From positions 1-64,000 of the forward strand of contig CAJQUW010008930.1 of assembly GCA_907163375.1 (NCBI GenBank): a DNA stretch of 64,000 nucleotides, in the 5' to 3' direction. Origin of the DNA: Prostheceraeus crozeri. Taxonomy: Eukaryota > Platyhelminthes > Polycladida > Euryleptidae. The notes under the pieces are model-generated. The model was not told where the DNA came from, made no database searches, and saw only the letters and a program-made list of their open reading frames with translations. Below, piece by piece: positions 46,810 to 57,500 of the stretch (within the stretch, counting starts at the first letter, position 1; each line of letters opens with the position of its first letter). The translations under genes were made by a program, and so were the position numbers.

Positions 46810-49356
46810 TCAACGAATCAGAAAGTCTGATAGGTGGTTTGGTCTTCGTCTTGTACGTTCACTTCTGCGAGGTTGAGTAGGCACCGTCACATTGGCGTCA
46901 GTAATTCCTTGAATTGCATCTTGAACAGAAATATCACTACAATCACTGAGGCTTGAGTAAGAATGATTGTCATTTTCATCAGAAGAGAAGGAGTCCGAAT
47001 TATCAGATAGTTCACCATAAGTTGCAGTTTTTGAAGGGACGCGTCGCAGATGAGAGATGTGTCTCACAATACCATCGTTGTCTATTTCGAGTGATACCAA
47101 AGATTTGATTGAAGTTACTCTGTGCGGTCCGGTCCAAGCAGAATCACATTTACCATCACTTCTAACATAAACCTTGTCACCAACAACAAAAGGATTTCTC
47201 TCGTTATATTCCACATTCGATTGCACTTCAGAAGGCCTTTTCCACTCACTGACATCCTCACACATAAGCGGTCGCTCTCCACTAACGCTTACGCTTGGCA
47301 TTCGACTCCGAACATGAAACAACAATGTAAATGGAGGAACGTGACCAAAACTGCTGGTAGAATTGTACCAAAAAACACACTGATGAACTGAATTTCTCGA
47401 ACGAGCGATCATTGTCTTTATGGTCTTGTGATTCCTTTCACTGATGCCATTTCCACGAGGTCTGTACGCACAACAGTATTCTTGGACAACACCCCATTCA
47501 CTCATCAAGTTTTTAAAATCAACACTTCTGTACACTGCACCATTATCAGACAGGATTACTGCAGGGGGTCCGAATTCAGCAAAAATTTCATTGAAATGCG
47601 TACAGACTTCACTTGATGATCCACTTGTGAGTTGTTTCCAAATGCAGTACCTTGAACCCATATCTATAACTGTTAAGTATAGCCTGTTCCCAACATGAGT
47701 CATATCAGTAGACAACTTCTTCCACACTTCATTCGATGACAAAAACCCTTTTCGATAATGAGGATTGACAGATGGACCAATTCTCGAACACTCATCGCAT
47801 TTCGATAAAACTGCAGCTACTCTGTCTCTTGTTATGACTTCTCCATGCTTCAATTTAGCTAATGTCATCGTTCTGTGTACACCCAAGTGATGTTGACGAT
47901 GAATATTTAGAATCGATTCATCAATGGATTTGTTGTTCCCAACATTACCCGCAGAACAGGCATTCATGATAGGCTTAACGTCCTTGGAAGACAACCAAGA
48001 TTTGGGGACACGCGTCAGCTTATCGGCTATGTTTTCCTCCGACCTCACGAGTTGAACTTCAACCTTCAATTCTTCTTGTTTTCTGAGCTCCCGCAAAATA
48101 TCAATACGACGGCGAATAAGCAGTTCAGACAGGGCATGAGTATGGACATTATGTGTGTCACTAAAAGCCGACCTCAACCACCCACTGACGGTTGACGAAT
48201 CCGTTTTGAGCACGAACGTCTTGACCTTCCACTTTAGTGCGATGTTGATTCCCTTGATGGCAGCATCGAGCTCGCTGATATTGATGTGCGACGTGTCATT
48301 CTTCTTTCGTAGCCATGCTGCGTCTTCTACGACTTGCGAATCGATCGTAACCACAACTCCCAAAGCCAGATTACTGGCGTCAGTCCACACTGTCAAAGCA
48401 CCATTTTCAGGAGCCAACCATCGACCAGCAACTGGGTCGTCGCCTGAACATAGTCTTTCATTCACTTGCACAACTTTGTCCATCGTCTCTTTGCTCACGT
48501 TTTCATCCCATCCGATACTTTCTTCTGCCGTTGTACGTTGTAGAAACGCGCAAGTGACCCGCAACCAACCACAAACCGGGAAGTGTCCTAACCATTCCCC
48601 CAAAACCTTATGCACTTGCCGTCTCGTCATCATTTCTTTTGCTACTTCCGGCAACTGGCTGTCTCGAGTCCATCGTAGATTCTTATCAACCTTCAAACCC
48701 AGTACCCTCACACTCTCAGTCCCCAGTCGCTCAGCAGGTTTCGTGACTAAACCAAACTCCTTCAATTGAGACACGACCTTCTCGACACTTGTCACGGTTT
48801 CGTTCACATATATGTCATCAATGTAACTCGTAGCCGCTGCCTCAACGTTTCTGTCACGCCCCAGAACATTTTCGACAATCTTCGTCATCACCTTCGGAGC
48901 GATGTTCAATCCGAATCCCAACCTGGTCAAGACGAAAGTCTTGCCCTTCCAACGAACTGCTTGATACGGCCACAATGATTGATCGATCCTGACTTGAAGA
49001 TAAGCTTTTTTGAGGTCAACAACGGAGCAACTTGGTCCCAGCCTCCTCCACTCTCTCAAACGGTCCTGGCATAAAGGTGTAGCAGATCCAGTGTGACTAA
49101 CAATAAAGTCATTCAAATAGCGGAAATCAAGCACAGGTCGCACCTTCACAGTCTCTCCCTTCTCTTGCCTAACGCTCATGAGAGGCAATGCATTCTTAAT
49201 GTCGCCATCTCTTGCTCTGTCCCAAGGAACAAGCACACCGTCGGAGATCCATGCCTCAATTTCCCGATCGAACAACTCCAGATCATCATCTTTCACCTTA
49301 TAATTGCATCTTCGACTGTTATCTGGTGGAGGAGCACTTTTCCATTTCCAACTCAC
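46810..49356 (-). CDS. Pol of the minus-strand LTR element: RT, RNase H, integrase (fossil element gene)
   Basis: An open frame of 848 codons. The reverse transcriptase includes SVVDLKKAYLQVRIDQ, LGFGLNIAPKVM and the catalytic TSYIDDIYVN (about residues 190-200). RNase H follows (VWTDASNLALGVVV, then LKTDSSTVSGWL). The integrase has an HHCC finger (HRQHHLGVHRT ... CDEC), a core with DMTHVGNRLYL, ILSDNGAVYR and GNGISERNHK, and a GPY/F-like module (WTGPHRVTSI). A Ser/Asp-rich tail ends near RRSERTRRRPNHLSDF. This order is that of Gypsy-type Pol. Confidence 0.88.
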   Translation of the reverse strand: MSWKWKSAPPPDNSRRCNYKVKDDDLELFDREIEAWISDGVLVPWDRARDGDIKNALPLMSVRQEKGETVKVRPVLDFRYLNDFIVSHTGSATPLCQDRLREWRRLGPSCSVVDLKKAYLQVRIDQSLWPYQAVRWKGKTFVLTRLGFGLNIAPKVMTKIVENVLGRDRNVEAAATSYIDDIYVNETVTSVEKVVSQLKEFGLVTKPAERLGTESVRVLGLKVDKNLRWTRDSQLPEVAKEMMTRRQVHKVLGEWLGHFPVCGWLRVTCAFLQRTTAEESIGWDENVSKETMDKVVQVNERLCSGDDPVAGRWLAPENGALTVWTDASNLALGVVVTIDSQVVEDAAWLRKKNDTSHINISELDAAIKGINIALKWKVKTFVLKTDSSTVSGWLRSAFSDTHNVHTHALSELLIRRRIDILRELRKQEELKVEVQLVRSEENIADKLTRVPKSWLSSKDVKPIMNACSAGNVGNNKSIDESILNIHRQHHLGVHRTMTLAKLKHGEVITRDRVAAVLSKCDECSRIGPSVNPHYRKGFLSSNEVWKKLSTDMTHVGNRLYLTVIDMGSRYCIWKQLTSGSSSEVCTHFNEIFAEFGPPAVILSDNGAVYRSVDFKNLMSEWGVVQEYCCAYRPRGNGISERNHKTIKTMIARSRNSVHQCVFWYNSTSSFGHVPPFTLLFHVRSRMPSVSVSGERPLMCEDVSEWKRPSEVQSNVEYNERNPFVVGDKVYVRSDGKCDSAWTGPHRVTSIKSLVSLEIDNDGIVRHISHLRRVPSKTATYGELSDNSDSFSSDENDNHSYSSLSDCSDISVQDAIQGITDANVTVPTQPRRSERTRRRPNHLSDFLIR

Positions 49357-49399
49357 TGTCCAAGTCCATCAAAAGAAGCACGAAAGTCAATGTCATCAA

Positions 49400-49900
49400 T
49401 AATGTCATCTTGACGCAAACTAGCTGACACAATACCGTTGCTTTTTACGAGCGGCATGTCAATGCACTGCATCATCGCAGTGGAAAGTCCAAGTTTCACT
49501 TTCCTACTATCACCATCAAAATTAGGTGGAATCCACAGACCAACTCGGCCGATGACATCTAGTCCCACGATCAAGTCAACATCAAGCGGCAATCTTGGCA
49601 GCACATTTGCATCGACTGGTCCAACATTGTACTCACTTTCACCAACAGTAACGTTGGGCAACTTAACACAACCTTTGGTATTAACGAACCTACAGTCCAT
49701 TATTTCTAGAGAGAATGTTTCGGCTGTCATTTTGCGGTTTCCTACAAATCGCCAAGAAACCATTGACATACTACAGCCACAGTCGATCATCACTATGCAG
49801 TCTTTGTTGTCAACTTTACCAGGAACAATTATAGCTCTGGTGTTTGTTGCTGTTGTGGCAATAGCAATTGGTTGCGTAAAGGCTTCTGAGAACCGGGGGC
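49400..49900 (-). pseudogene. Aspartic protease region of the minus-strand LTR element (fossil)
   Basis: VMIDCGCSMSMVSWRF near 49790 stands where retropepsins have the first catalytic loop, and LIVGLDVIGRVGLW near 49560 is the characteristic second conserved segment (ILGLD-type). It lies between Gag and Pol as expected. Confidence 0.65.
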
Positions 49901-50620
49901 AATCGGAGAGGACGTTGCCCCCTGTTCGACGTTTAAAGATACCGCAGAGCAATTGTGCTTCATGTGACCACGCTGTCCACATTTATGACAAGTGATTCTA
50001 CAGTCCTTTTGAAGATGACCTATGCGTTGACAACAGTAGCATCTGAGCGCTTTTTCAGCGTGACTGCCGACCCTTCTATTCTCAGATGGTGCATACACGC
50101 CACTACAAGCAGTTATTTCCGAAGCGGATGGAGTCACAGATGGGGTGATTCTTTTAGCAACACTCAATACCATCGTGTACGTAAGATTGTTCCCCAGAAA
50201 TAAGACCACCTGTTCACGAATGTTTCTTGACAAAGATTCCAGTAACACTATACCTGATATGTACTCGAATGGGTCACCACCTGCACATGAAATTGTCATG
50301 AGTTTCCGAATGTTATCCCCTACTGCATCAATTGAATCCCCTATGTGCACTCTTTTTGACAATGCCGATCGCCACGCATCTACCCTTCGCAACCCAAACG
50401 CATTTCTTAGAGCAGCTTTAATGGCAGTGGCGTCCCTTCCTGTCTGATTCAGACAGATTTTTCCACGTATCATATGCTGGACCCTCAAGATACATCGTCA
50501 GCAATTGAGCTTCCTTCTCTTTTAACCCATCAATGTCCACCGCCACCTCAAACTTATCAATCCAACGCTCAACCTCATCTTCCCCTGTATAATTACTCAC
50601 TTTCTTCATTGCCTTCATAT
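49900..50620 (-). pseudogene. Gag region of the minus-strand LTR element (fossil)
   Basis: The N-terminal part (YTGEDEVERWIDKFEVAVD, then YLEGPAYDTWKNL) is the typical start of a retrotransposon Gag. The C-terminal part has two CCHC zinc knuckles in tandem, CYCCQRIGHLQKDC and CHKCGQRGHMKHNC. It begins close to the 5' LTR. Confidence 0.75.
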
Positions 50621-50644
50621 CGATTGTTATACGCCCGGATAGCT

Positions 50645-51067
50645 TGTAAGAACGAATTTCTGGCCCAAACTCACTTAAGTATATTGAAGCAATATATCAA
50701 AATACACTTACGACCACTTAAGTCACCAGTTTACAATACGTACAAACCGAAACTGTCAGATCACATAATTGCTTAGTAACAGCTTCTCAAAAGTCAAAAA
50801 AGCTATATCATCAATAATCACAGAAATTACTGGCTTACTATGACACATACATAGTCTGTTACAAAAACACTAACGCTTAGATTCTATATACAGTCCAGGA
50901 TCGCATAGCTATATCAACTTACCATCAAATATCAATGTTACCGCGAACGCAAGATTTCTAGGTTCAGCCGATAATAAAAATGCGATCAACTCGCGAAATT
51001 TCATATAAGGTCATGAGAGAATCGAGTAATTAAATGACACGTTAAAACAAAAGTAATAACTCTTACA
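50645..51067 (-). repeat. LTR (5' LTR relative to element), 423 bp
   Basis: Its outer edge abuts CTATC. It should contain the element promoter; no TATA box is singled out. Confidence 0.9.
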
Positions 51068-51072
51068 CTATC

Positions 51073-51765
51073 GACTATTATGCTTCAACATTCCGTCCCT
51101 AGTTTGACTGGTAATTTCCATGTTTGTTACCAATATTGCATATACTCTTGATAGTCTCATTGTTGTTGCCCTTTATTTTGATCTTGTCTATAGTCATACA
51201 CTATCGACAACCGTTGTCTGTAGCTTTTCTGATTGCCTTACCTGGGCCATAGCTCGCAGTCCAGTATATAGTCAGCTCATAGAATGGCTGGAAGGTAGCC
51301 TTTAAGAAAACTTATATGATGCTTGAGGTATCTAATGCACTTTTTTCGGCGACTCTTTTGTTTTACTGTAACATCTCAACAACGAATTCAGCAGTATACC
51401 AATCATTCAATTTCTGTCTTCCAGTGATTGCATTTCGAAAATACATACTATGATCAGCAGCGTGCTTGTGGAATATGTCTACTCAAAAAAGGAGTCACAA
51501 AGATTTTTATTAGCTGAGAAGGAAAGGACCTTTGTCAGGATCGCTCAAACATTAGTCTTTGCAGTAGCCGCATTTGCACCAAAAATGCAAAAAAGGCGTA
51601 GAATGGAAATCAGTGGGTTGAAGCTCGTGGAATATTTTACACTTTTTCAATGTGTAAATTATTTATCAACTTGCTATATAACAAATTATTTGAGTTGATG
51701 GCACATGAAATCTTTCACTGATTAGGTTCATGTTATCTGCTTTTGACGGGAGTTATTCATTTCGA
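51073..51765. other. Intergenic stretch without recognised content
   Basis: Two short open frames are present, with no domain or exon-like edges that I trust. Confidence 0.4.
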
Positions 51766-52042
51766 TTGTAGAAACAAGTTATTCTGCTTCCTGGAATATT
51801 ATTGCAGGATAAGAAAATTTAAATAAAAACAAGTGACCGAAAGAACCCGACGTTTCGTCTTACATAGACAAACTCATGGGTAGCTGGTGTGTACATGGCA
51901 TGGGTAGTCATCACCAGCCACCCATGAGCACTTCTCTCTGAGACGGTATGTCGGTTTTTTATCAGTCACTTGCTTTTTTTTTATTTTAATTTTCTTATCC
52001 TGCAACAAAATTCTAGAGGGTAGAAGAACTTGTTTCTACAAT
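51766..52042. repeat. Foldback palindrome with ~130-bp arms
   Basis: The left arm starts ATTGTAGAAACAAGTTATTC and includes GCAGGATAAGAAAATTTAAA and AACAAGTGACCGA. The right arm read inverted gives ATTGTAGAAACAAGTTCTTC, GCAGGATAAGAAAATTAAAA and AGCAAGTGACTGA. The short centre contains CATGGGTAG(C/T)-type copies. Outside the arms a direct repeat (GATTAGG...GGTTCATGTTA-TCTG) occurs at about 51721-51741 and 52051-52083. Confidence 0.8.
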
Positions 52043-52089
52043 TGAAAAGTGATTAGGCTGTAGATTCGGTTCATGTTAATCTGGCAACG

Positions 52090-53212
52090 TTTTGCAATAA
52101 GTTTAACCTCGAGCGCCTCCTGTTATTAATTAGTTGCTGTCTAAATTTTATATTCACAATCGTGAAATCGGAATAAATGCATCCATAAAAACTCTTCTAA
52201 TCTTATCATTAAGATGAATGAGCATCATAGGCTGAAAATGCTTCGAAGTTGTGAAAGAATTGTTCTGAAACTCCTCAACCATGTTGTGGGAAATATCCAA
52301 AGGGAATTGAAAAAATTCTTTTGCTTAGGAGCAAATATCATATTTTCACCACTACACGATCTTGGGATTTATATTCACAATCTTAATTTTCGGCTATTTT
52401 ATTATTAATCGACAACTTACCCAACATTGATTGATAGGCTTAATGGAATGGCAAAATCTTTTGGATGTGATAATTGCTTATGTTCTATCCTGCAGCTTAT
52501 AGGAAGCGTTGAACAAATTCTCCCCAGGTCTCCATTCTCCAAGCAGATTTTCTGCATCATTCAAGACTAAGCAAGTTATTCAGACCAATTATTCAAGTTA
52601 AAATTTTCCACCTTTTAAGCTTTTCAATTATCCTGGTCAACAGTTCTATCTGAATGGCTGACATACATGGTAACAGATAACACATGAATTAAATACATGT
52701 ATATGTGTGTTATACATGATTAAATAGTACCAGTTCGCTTGTGCGTAGAATGGATAATATGTCCTCAGACCTGAACAATTAAATATCAAATTTCCTTGGC
52801 AGGCGTAGACACTGGGTTTGACACCCACAATGACTAGTCAGTGCGGCTAGAAATCAGAAAAATAACTTTTCACTATCTTCAATTTGTGTTAATTCAAAAT
52901 CTCATACCCCAAGTAGTAGGCCTTTAAATTGCTCTGCTGATTCAGCTATAGATAAATCGCTTGACTGTGAATGTCCAGTAATGTCTTCAAAATATATTTT
53001 GACTGACACAATAAACGTTCTTTTGTTTGACCTACGATCCACGCATTTCCTCGCAAATAATGCATTAATCGTAGAGATGATATCTGAAATCCATTGACAT
53101 AAACTTCCAATTATCATATGCCCTCGTATGCATATGTATAAATTTTTTATTGTCTGGATTTTTAATGATTTTGATCGACCACTAGTCCATTCGTTTTGAA
53201 GGAAACGTACAG
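52090..53212. other. Non-coding stretch before the LINE fragment
   Basis: No gene or clear repeat recognised. Confidence 0.4.
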
Positions 53213-53214
53213 TT

Positions 53215-53785
53215 AACAGATGTGTTCATTGCAATTCCTATGGTCTTGCGGACCATGGTAGCTGGATGTACTTATTTTTGATCGGGAACCAAAGATCTTA
53301 AGGACTCTCATGCCACTAGTTATCTTCCACCACAGACTGCCATCTAAAAGTCGACTATTCGTCCTCTGATGGAGTATTTTTGTCATCTGTGGTTCGGTGC
53401 GCCACACACATCTCAACCTCATTGAACGGGTTGAGAAACGTGTCGAGAATCTTATGGGTGAAAAACCTTGCTAACGAGTTGTAGTCGCTCTCCGTCAGAA
53501 GGGACGTTGCTTCACTCAGTCTCTTCTACAGATACTATTTTGGTTGGCACACGCAGAGCTAATGCACTCACATGATATCATGTGAGTTTGGTAACGCGCA
53601 CATACTGTGAGTCGCTCGAAAGGCTCTTTTTGTTCGCACGGCACAGCTTTAGAATCAGCTTCCCGAGACCACTTTCAAGGGGCGTGCGAACAAGTTTCCG
53701 ATGAGCACAGTTTAATCAGATTGGAACTGTTATTTTACATATGTTTATTCAAAATGATGCAATTTACTACTTTTTCATTGAGTAG
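53215..53785 (+). mobile_element. LINE 3' fragment (Jockey/CR1-like ORF2 C-terminus)
   Basis: Across shifting frames, the plus strand spells the conserved C-terminal end of a LINE ORF2: VRHTHLNLIERVEKRVENLM, then LSVRRDVASLSLFYRYYFGW, then KGSFCSHGTAL and ASRDHFQGACEQVS. This parallels the known series of a region after the reverse transcriptase (RRAL-LIG, HRRDVASLCLFYRYYFG, RTA-LWNSLP). It is 5'-truncated and interrupted several times. Confidence 0.7.
53566..53587. repeat. Perfect 22-bp palindrome
   Basis: The half-site ACTCACATGAT is followed directly by its exact reverse complement, inside the LINE fragment. Confidence 0.9.
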
Positions 53786-53789
53786 CACT

Positions 53790-54499
53790 AGCTTCGTTCA
53801 TGGCTCGTAGCTGTGCTTGGGGTGAAAATTCTGTAAGAAGACTGTTAACTTTTGGAGTCCCCCCATCTCTCATGACATGCTTCCATGAACGATGAACAGT
53901 TAATGGATAGTCAAAAATGGGTTTCCAAATCACACAAAATTCGCTCCTTTACTGACCAAAGTCCTTTTTTGGAAAAGTATTTATTGATGCGTAAATGTAT
54001 TTTGTTGAATAGAGATCATCCGATGTGTTAACATGAATATAAGAAAGTTGCCAGCAAAATCATTGTTGAAGAAACATAGATTTGAAGTAAAAGACACTTG
54101 TGATAATTCCTCGTAAATATTGATTTAGCAGAACGTGATATTGTATAGTGCTCGAGTAAAAAGGGAACGAAATATTGGTTTCTTACTTTCGGCTTCATGA
54201 GAGAGTTTTTTTCTTGCAAATTCACGTCGAAGTTTGATTTCTTTCTTTCCGCATTGACATATTGTCATATTGTTTCTTGCAAAATAGATATTGTGCATCA
54301 ATCAATGGGTTCTATTATAGACTTTTAGCAGTTTTCAGATATTTTTGTTTAATCCGACGAAGACAGAGCGTGCGCACTCTGTCTTCTCGCAAATTGATTG
54401 TTGATTGATCTGTCAGATTGCATCATGAAGTCCTTCTTCAGTCACCACTTAAGTCGTCTCAGAAAGTCAAATCTATGATATGAATCATACTCTATCCAC
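53790..54499. other. Upstream region of the VAMP gene, no recognised signal
   Basis: It would hold the promoter if the tentative first exon at 54500 is right. I see no secure promoter element. Confidence 0.35.
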
Positions 54500-54517
54500 A
54501 TGCCGTTTCCGATGAAG
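54500..54517 (+). CDS. VAMP: Possible VAMP first coding exon (MPFPMK)
   Basis: ATGCCGTTTCCGATGAAG is followed by a donor GTAAGA in phase 0, which is what exon 2 needs. VAMP genes often start with a tiny first coding exon. There is no other support. Confidence 0.3.
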
Positions 54518-57500
54518 GTAAGATGGATGCCGTGGATAATCGCATCGCTCATAGCACCGATACCACACTAGGTGATTCAATAGAAGTTGTATTTATTGGT
54601 GAAGATCGAATGTCACTTTCGTTTTTCTATGTTTATTGTTTAAGTCTCTTCATTTCACACAATTCCTCAGCTTTTCGAATCTCCACAATTTTAGTACTAT
54701 CTTTGATTTCACATTCATTGTTGAACTGAAGGCGCAGTATGATAGAAAAATCATCCTATGCTGTGGTTTGATAGTACAAGCTATACAATATCCCTTGCTT
54801 ACACTAAGAATAGGAAAGAAATGCTCTATATTGCAAAGTTTTTTTGCAAGTAACCGCCAAAGGTTCTGCAAATGTACGTGAGGCTTCGCAATATGCTCTT
54901 GAGGGAATTTCATCAGAAGCTGAAGATTCTTCATGGAGATTTATGAGAATAATTCGTATGCTTCATGGTCCTCATCTTCGATTTGGCAAGCCTTGTTAAG
55001 ATTTTCAGAGATTGAGTTTGGTTGAATCTCGGAAAAAGACGGTCAATTCATTCGATAATGATTCAACCTAGAAATGGAAAATCTATAAGCAAACTGGCTG
55101 TATTTGATGATTTTTTGGTTAATTGAATTGAATGCGTTGTGAGCATCCACTTGTAAAATGCCATGGCTGTCTGCATGGTTGTCAAGCAAGTCAACTGCTT
55201 CATGTACAATTGCCTCGCAACCTGACTTTTGACCAGCAAAAAGTTGCATGTTACCCTCACTTATTGGAATATGCTTTCTGAGAATCTTGAAACTGCATTA
55301 GTCATGATTTTATTTAATTTCCCAGTGTCTTTTGATTATAGAAACAGACGACAGGCCATTAGGGCTGTAGGGCTTTGAAGGAAGTCACTTATCTCAGACG
55401 TGCACAATTGCTTTGTCATTTCAGCGATTGATCCTCTCAATTCTTTTCTATATTTCTATACATATGACAAATATTACCCCTATCATTATTCGCCAATCAT
55501 CTGGTGTTCCTGGAGAAGCACCTCAAACCGTTTGATATTCAACGCTCATTCTCGTATTGTTTTTATTTTTGAAGTCGGAAATCACGACTTTTTGAGTACA
55601 TAATGCATAGCTTAATTATGAATTTGACCGAATAAAGTCAGGTGCTTGTGATTCCCCTGAAATTCTCTTACTGCATGAATGTCTAAAGATTCGTCACGCT
55701 TTAAAATTTCGGGTCGGATTTGGGTTGCATTCGAACAATTGCAGGGTTAGAATCGGGCTCAGGTTTATCTGTTCGGATTGAGTCAAGTTTCATGACGACC
55801 TCACTCCTGTAGTTAACATGTGTATAGTTCCAAAAAGCTCGTGATTGTTAAAAGAAGCTCGTTATTATTTGATGTAATGTTAAGGTACTATCACTCGCAG
55901 CTAGATGAATATAGTAAAAATCACACTAGTAAGGAGAGAAAGTTACTTTATCCTTCAGGCGGTCATAATCATGATGACTCATCATTCATGAAGCTTGCTT
56001 CTGGATATTTTTCTTTCGCTTTCTGGTTGTTTTATTTTGAAGTGTCTTTATTTTCATCTCTATAACAATTTGATGGTGCCATTGACTATGTCTTACATTA
56101 TCATTTTTCTAAGAACATTGGAAATATCTTCATTTGATTTCTACTCAGTCAATTTCAATATATTTTTAATGGTCGAACACTCAGACAATGTTTCTTCAAT
56201 TTTCTCTTTTTTCCATAGATTTAGTATTCTCCACTTTTTTCTTATATTCTGATGTTTTCTATTTTGCTGAATTTCGATGCAACTGAAGAGTTGGTACTGT
56301 CATAATAAATTGTGAGTATATCTGCTATTAGATGAATTTGTTTTGCAACCTCATTCACGTGATATTTGCTGACTGATCCTTCAGACAAATCATTTATATC
56401 AATTCCTTGTTTCTTTTGGAATCTTCATACTTAACTTTCGGCATGTGTTTGACCTCCGTGATGAACTTTCACATCTACATGCAGTGATAGTGAAAAATTT
56501 TAACGAACTTTCGCTTGGCACCTGGCGGTGACATGAAATTATCGAAATGCAACTTCCATTGTAGTATGCCAAGTGAGTGCATCATCTTTCCTCAATTGTT
56601 TCTTTTTGTTACAGGACTCGTATCAAAACTCATCGGGTGGTCCTCCATCCTCACAGGGTCGAAATAACCCTCGTGTTCAGGAATTAAGATCTCAAGTTGG
56701 AGAAGTTTCGGACATCATGAGAGATAATATCGACAGAGTGATGCAGCGTGGTGAAAATTTGGATAATTTGGTTGATCGTGCAGAAGAAATGCATGCATCA
56801 GTGAGTTATCATCTTGCTGTTAAAGCATCCGACATGAAAATAGCAATCAGAGCAATCCATTATCGTTATAAAAAGTAATTTTTAGCGAATAATTTCATGA
56901 GCTGTGGTCTAAATAATTGAAGTTCGAGAACTTAAGGCAGACAAAATGTCATCTGCTTATTGCTAATTTTATTCACTGATGTCATTTTGGCTCCATTCCA
57001 GTCTTTGGACGGCAATTTTCAATTCCTAGACCAGCTTAATGAATAATATTGGTTATTCATCAGTTGCTATTCACTATTGAAGAGCCAGCTAATAGTTTTA
57101 CTTATTTTCTCGATGACAATGTCATTGAAATGTCAAAATTGAAACCAATTGGATAAGAAAGGTACTCATAACGACTCAGTTAGTTTTGAGTCCAGTAGAA
57201 ATAACGCCATCAATGACTTAGTCTAAATATTGAATAGTTACCTGCAAAAGTAAGTTGTATAAAGTTAGAAATATTTTTATACAAGGCGGATATTATTGCA
57301 ATTGAGTAAGCATAAGCTTTTGAGATCTTAGAGATTAAACAAGTAACAGAAAATTAAACAGGAAACAGTAAATCGCTAAAGAGTAATTTTCGGCAGCTCA
57401 TTTGCATCCTGTCCTTTTGTCTCACAAGTAAAATGTAATGTTTTTCATGCAAGTGGTGTCTTAAGATACTTGATTCTTGATAAGACAATTTCAAATAGAT

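Larger units (their letters stand above)
46337..51067 (-). mobile_element. Young LTR retrotransposon, probably Ty3/Gypsy order, minus strand
   Basis: The 4731-base element has 423-bp LTRs (46337-46759 and 50645-51067, TGTAAG...TTACA) that differ at only two positions. CTATC flanks both ends (46332-46336 and 51068-51072), a perfect 5-bp target duplication. A purine tract (ATGGGGGA on the coding strand) abuts the 3' LTR. Gag, protease and Pol follow in that order on the minus strand. It looks nearly whole: Gag, protease and Pol lie in successive overlapping frames, which may be programmed frameshifting or about two breaks. The RT differs from common Gypsy types, so BEL/Pao or a divergent lineage is not excluded. 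Confidence 0.92.

Noticed and set aside
46337-51067. Calling the minus-strand LTR element BEL/Pao outright
   Set aside because: The 5-bp duplication would fit, but the RT and the integrase with a GPY/F-like end read more like Gypsy. I left the lineage open.
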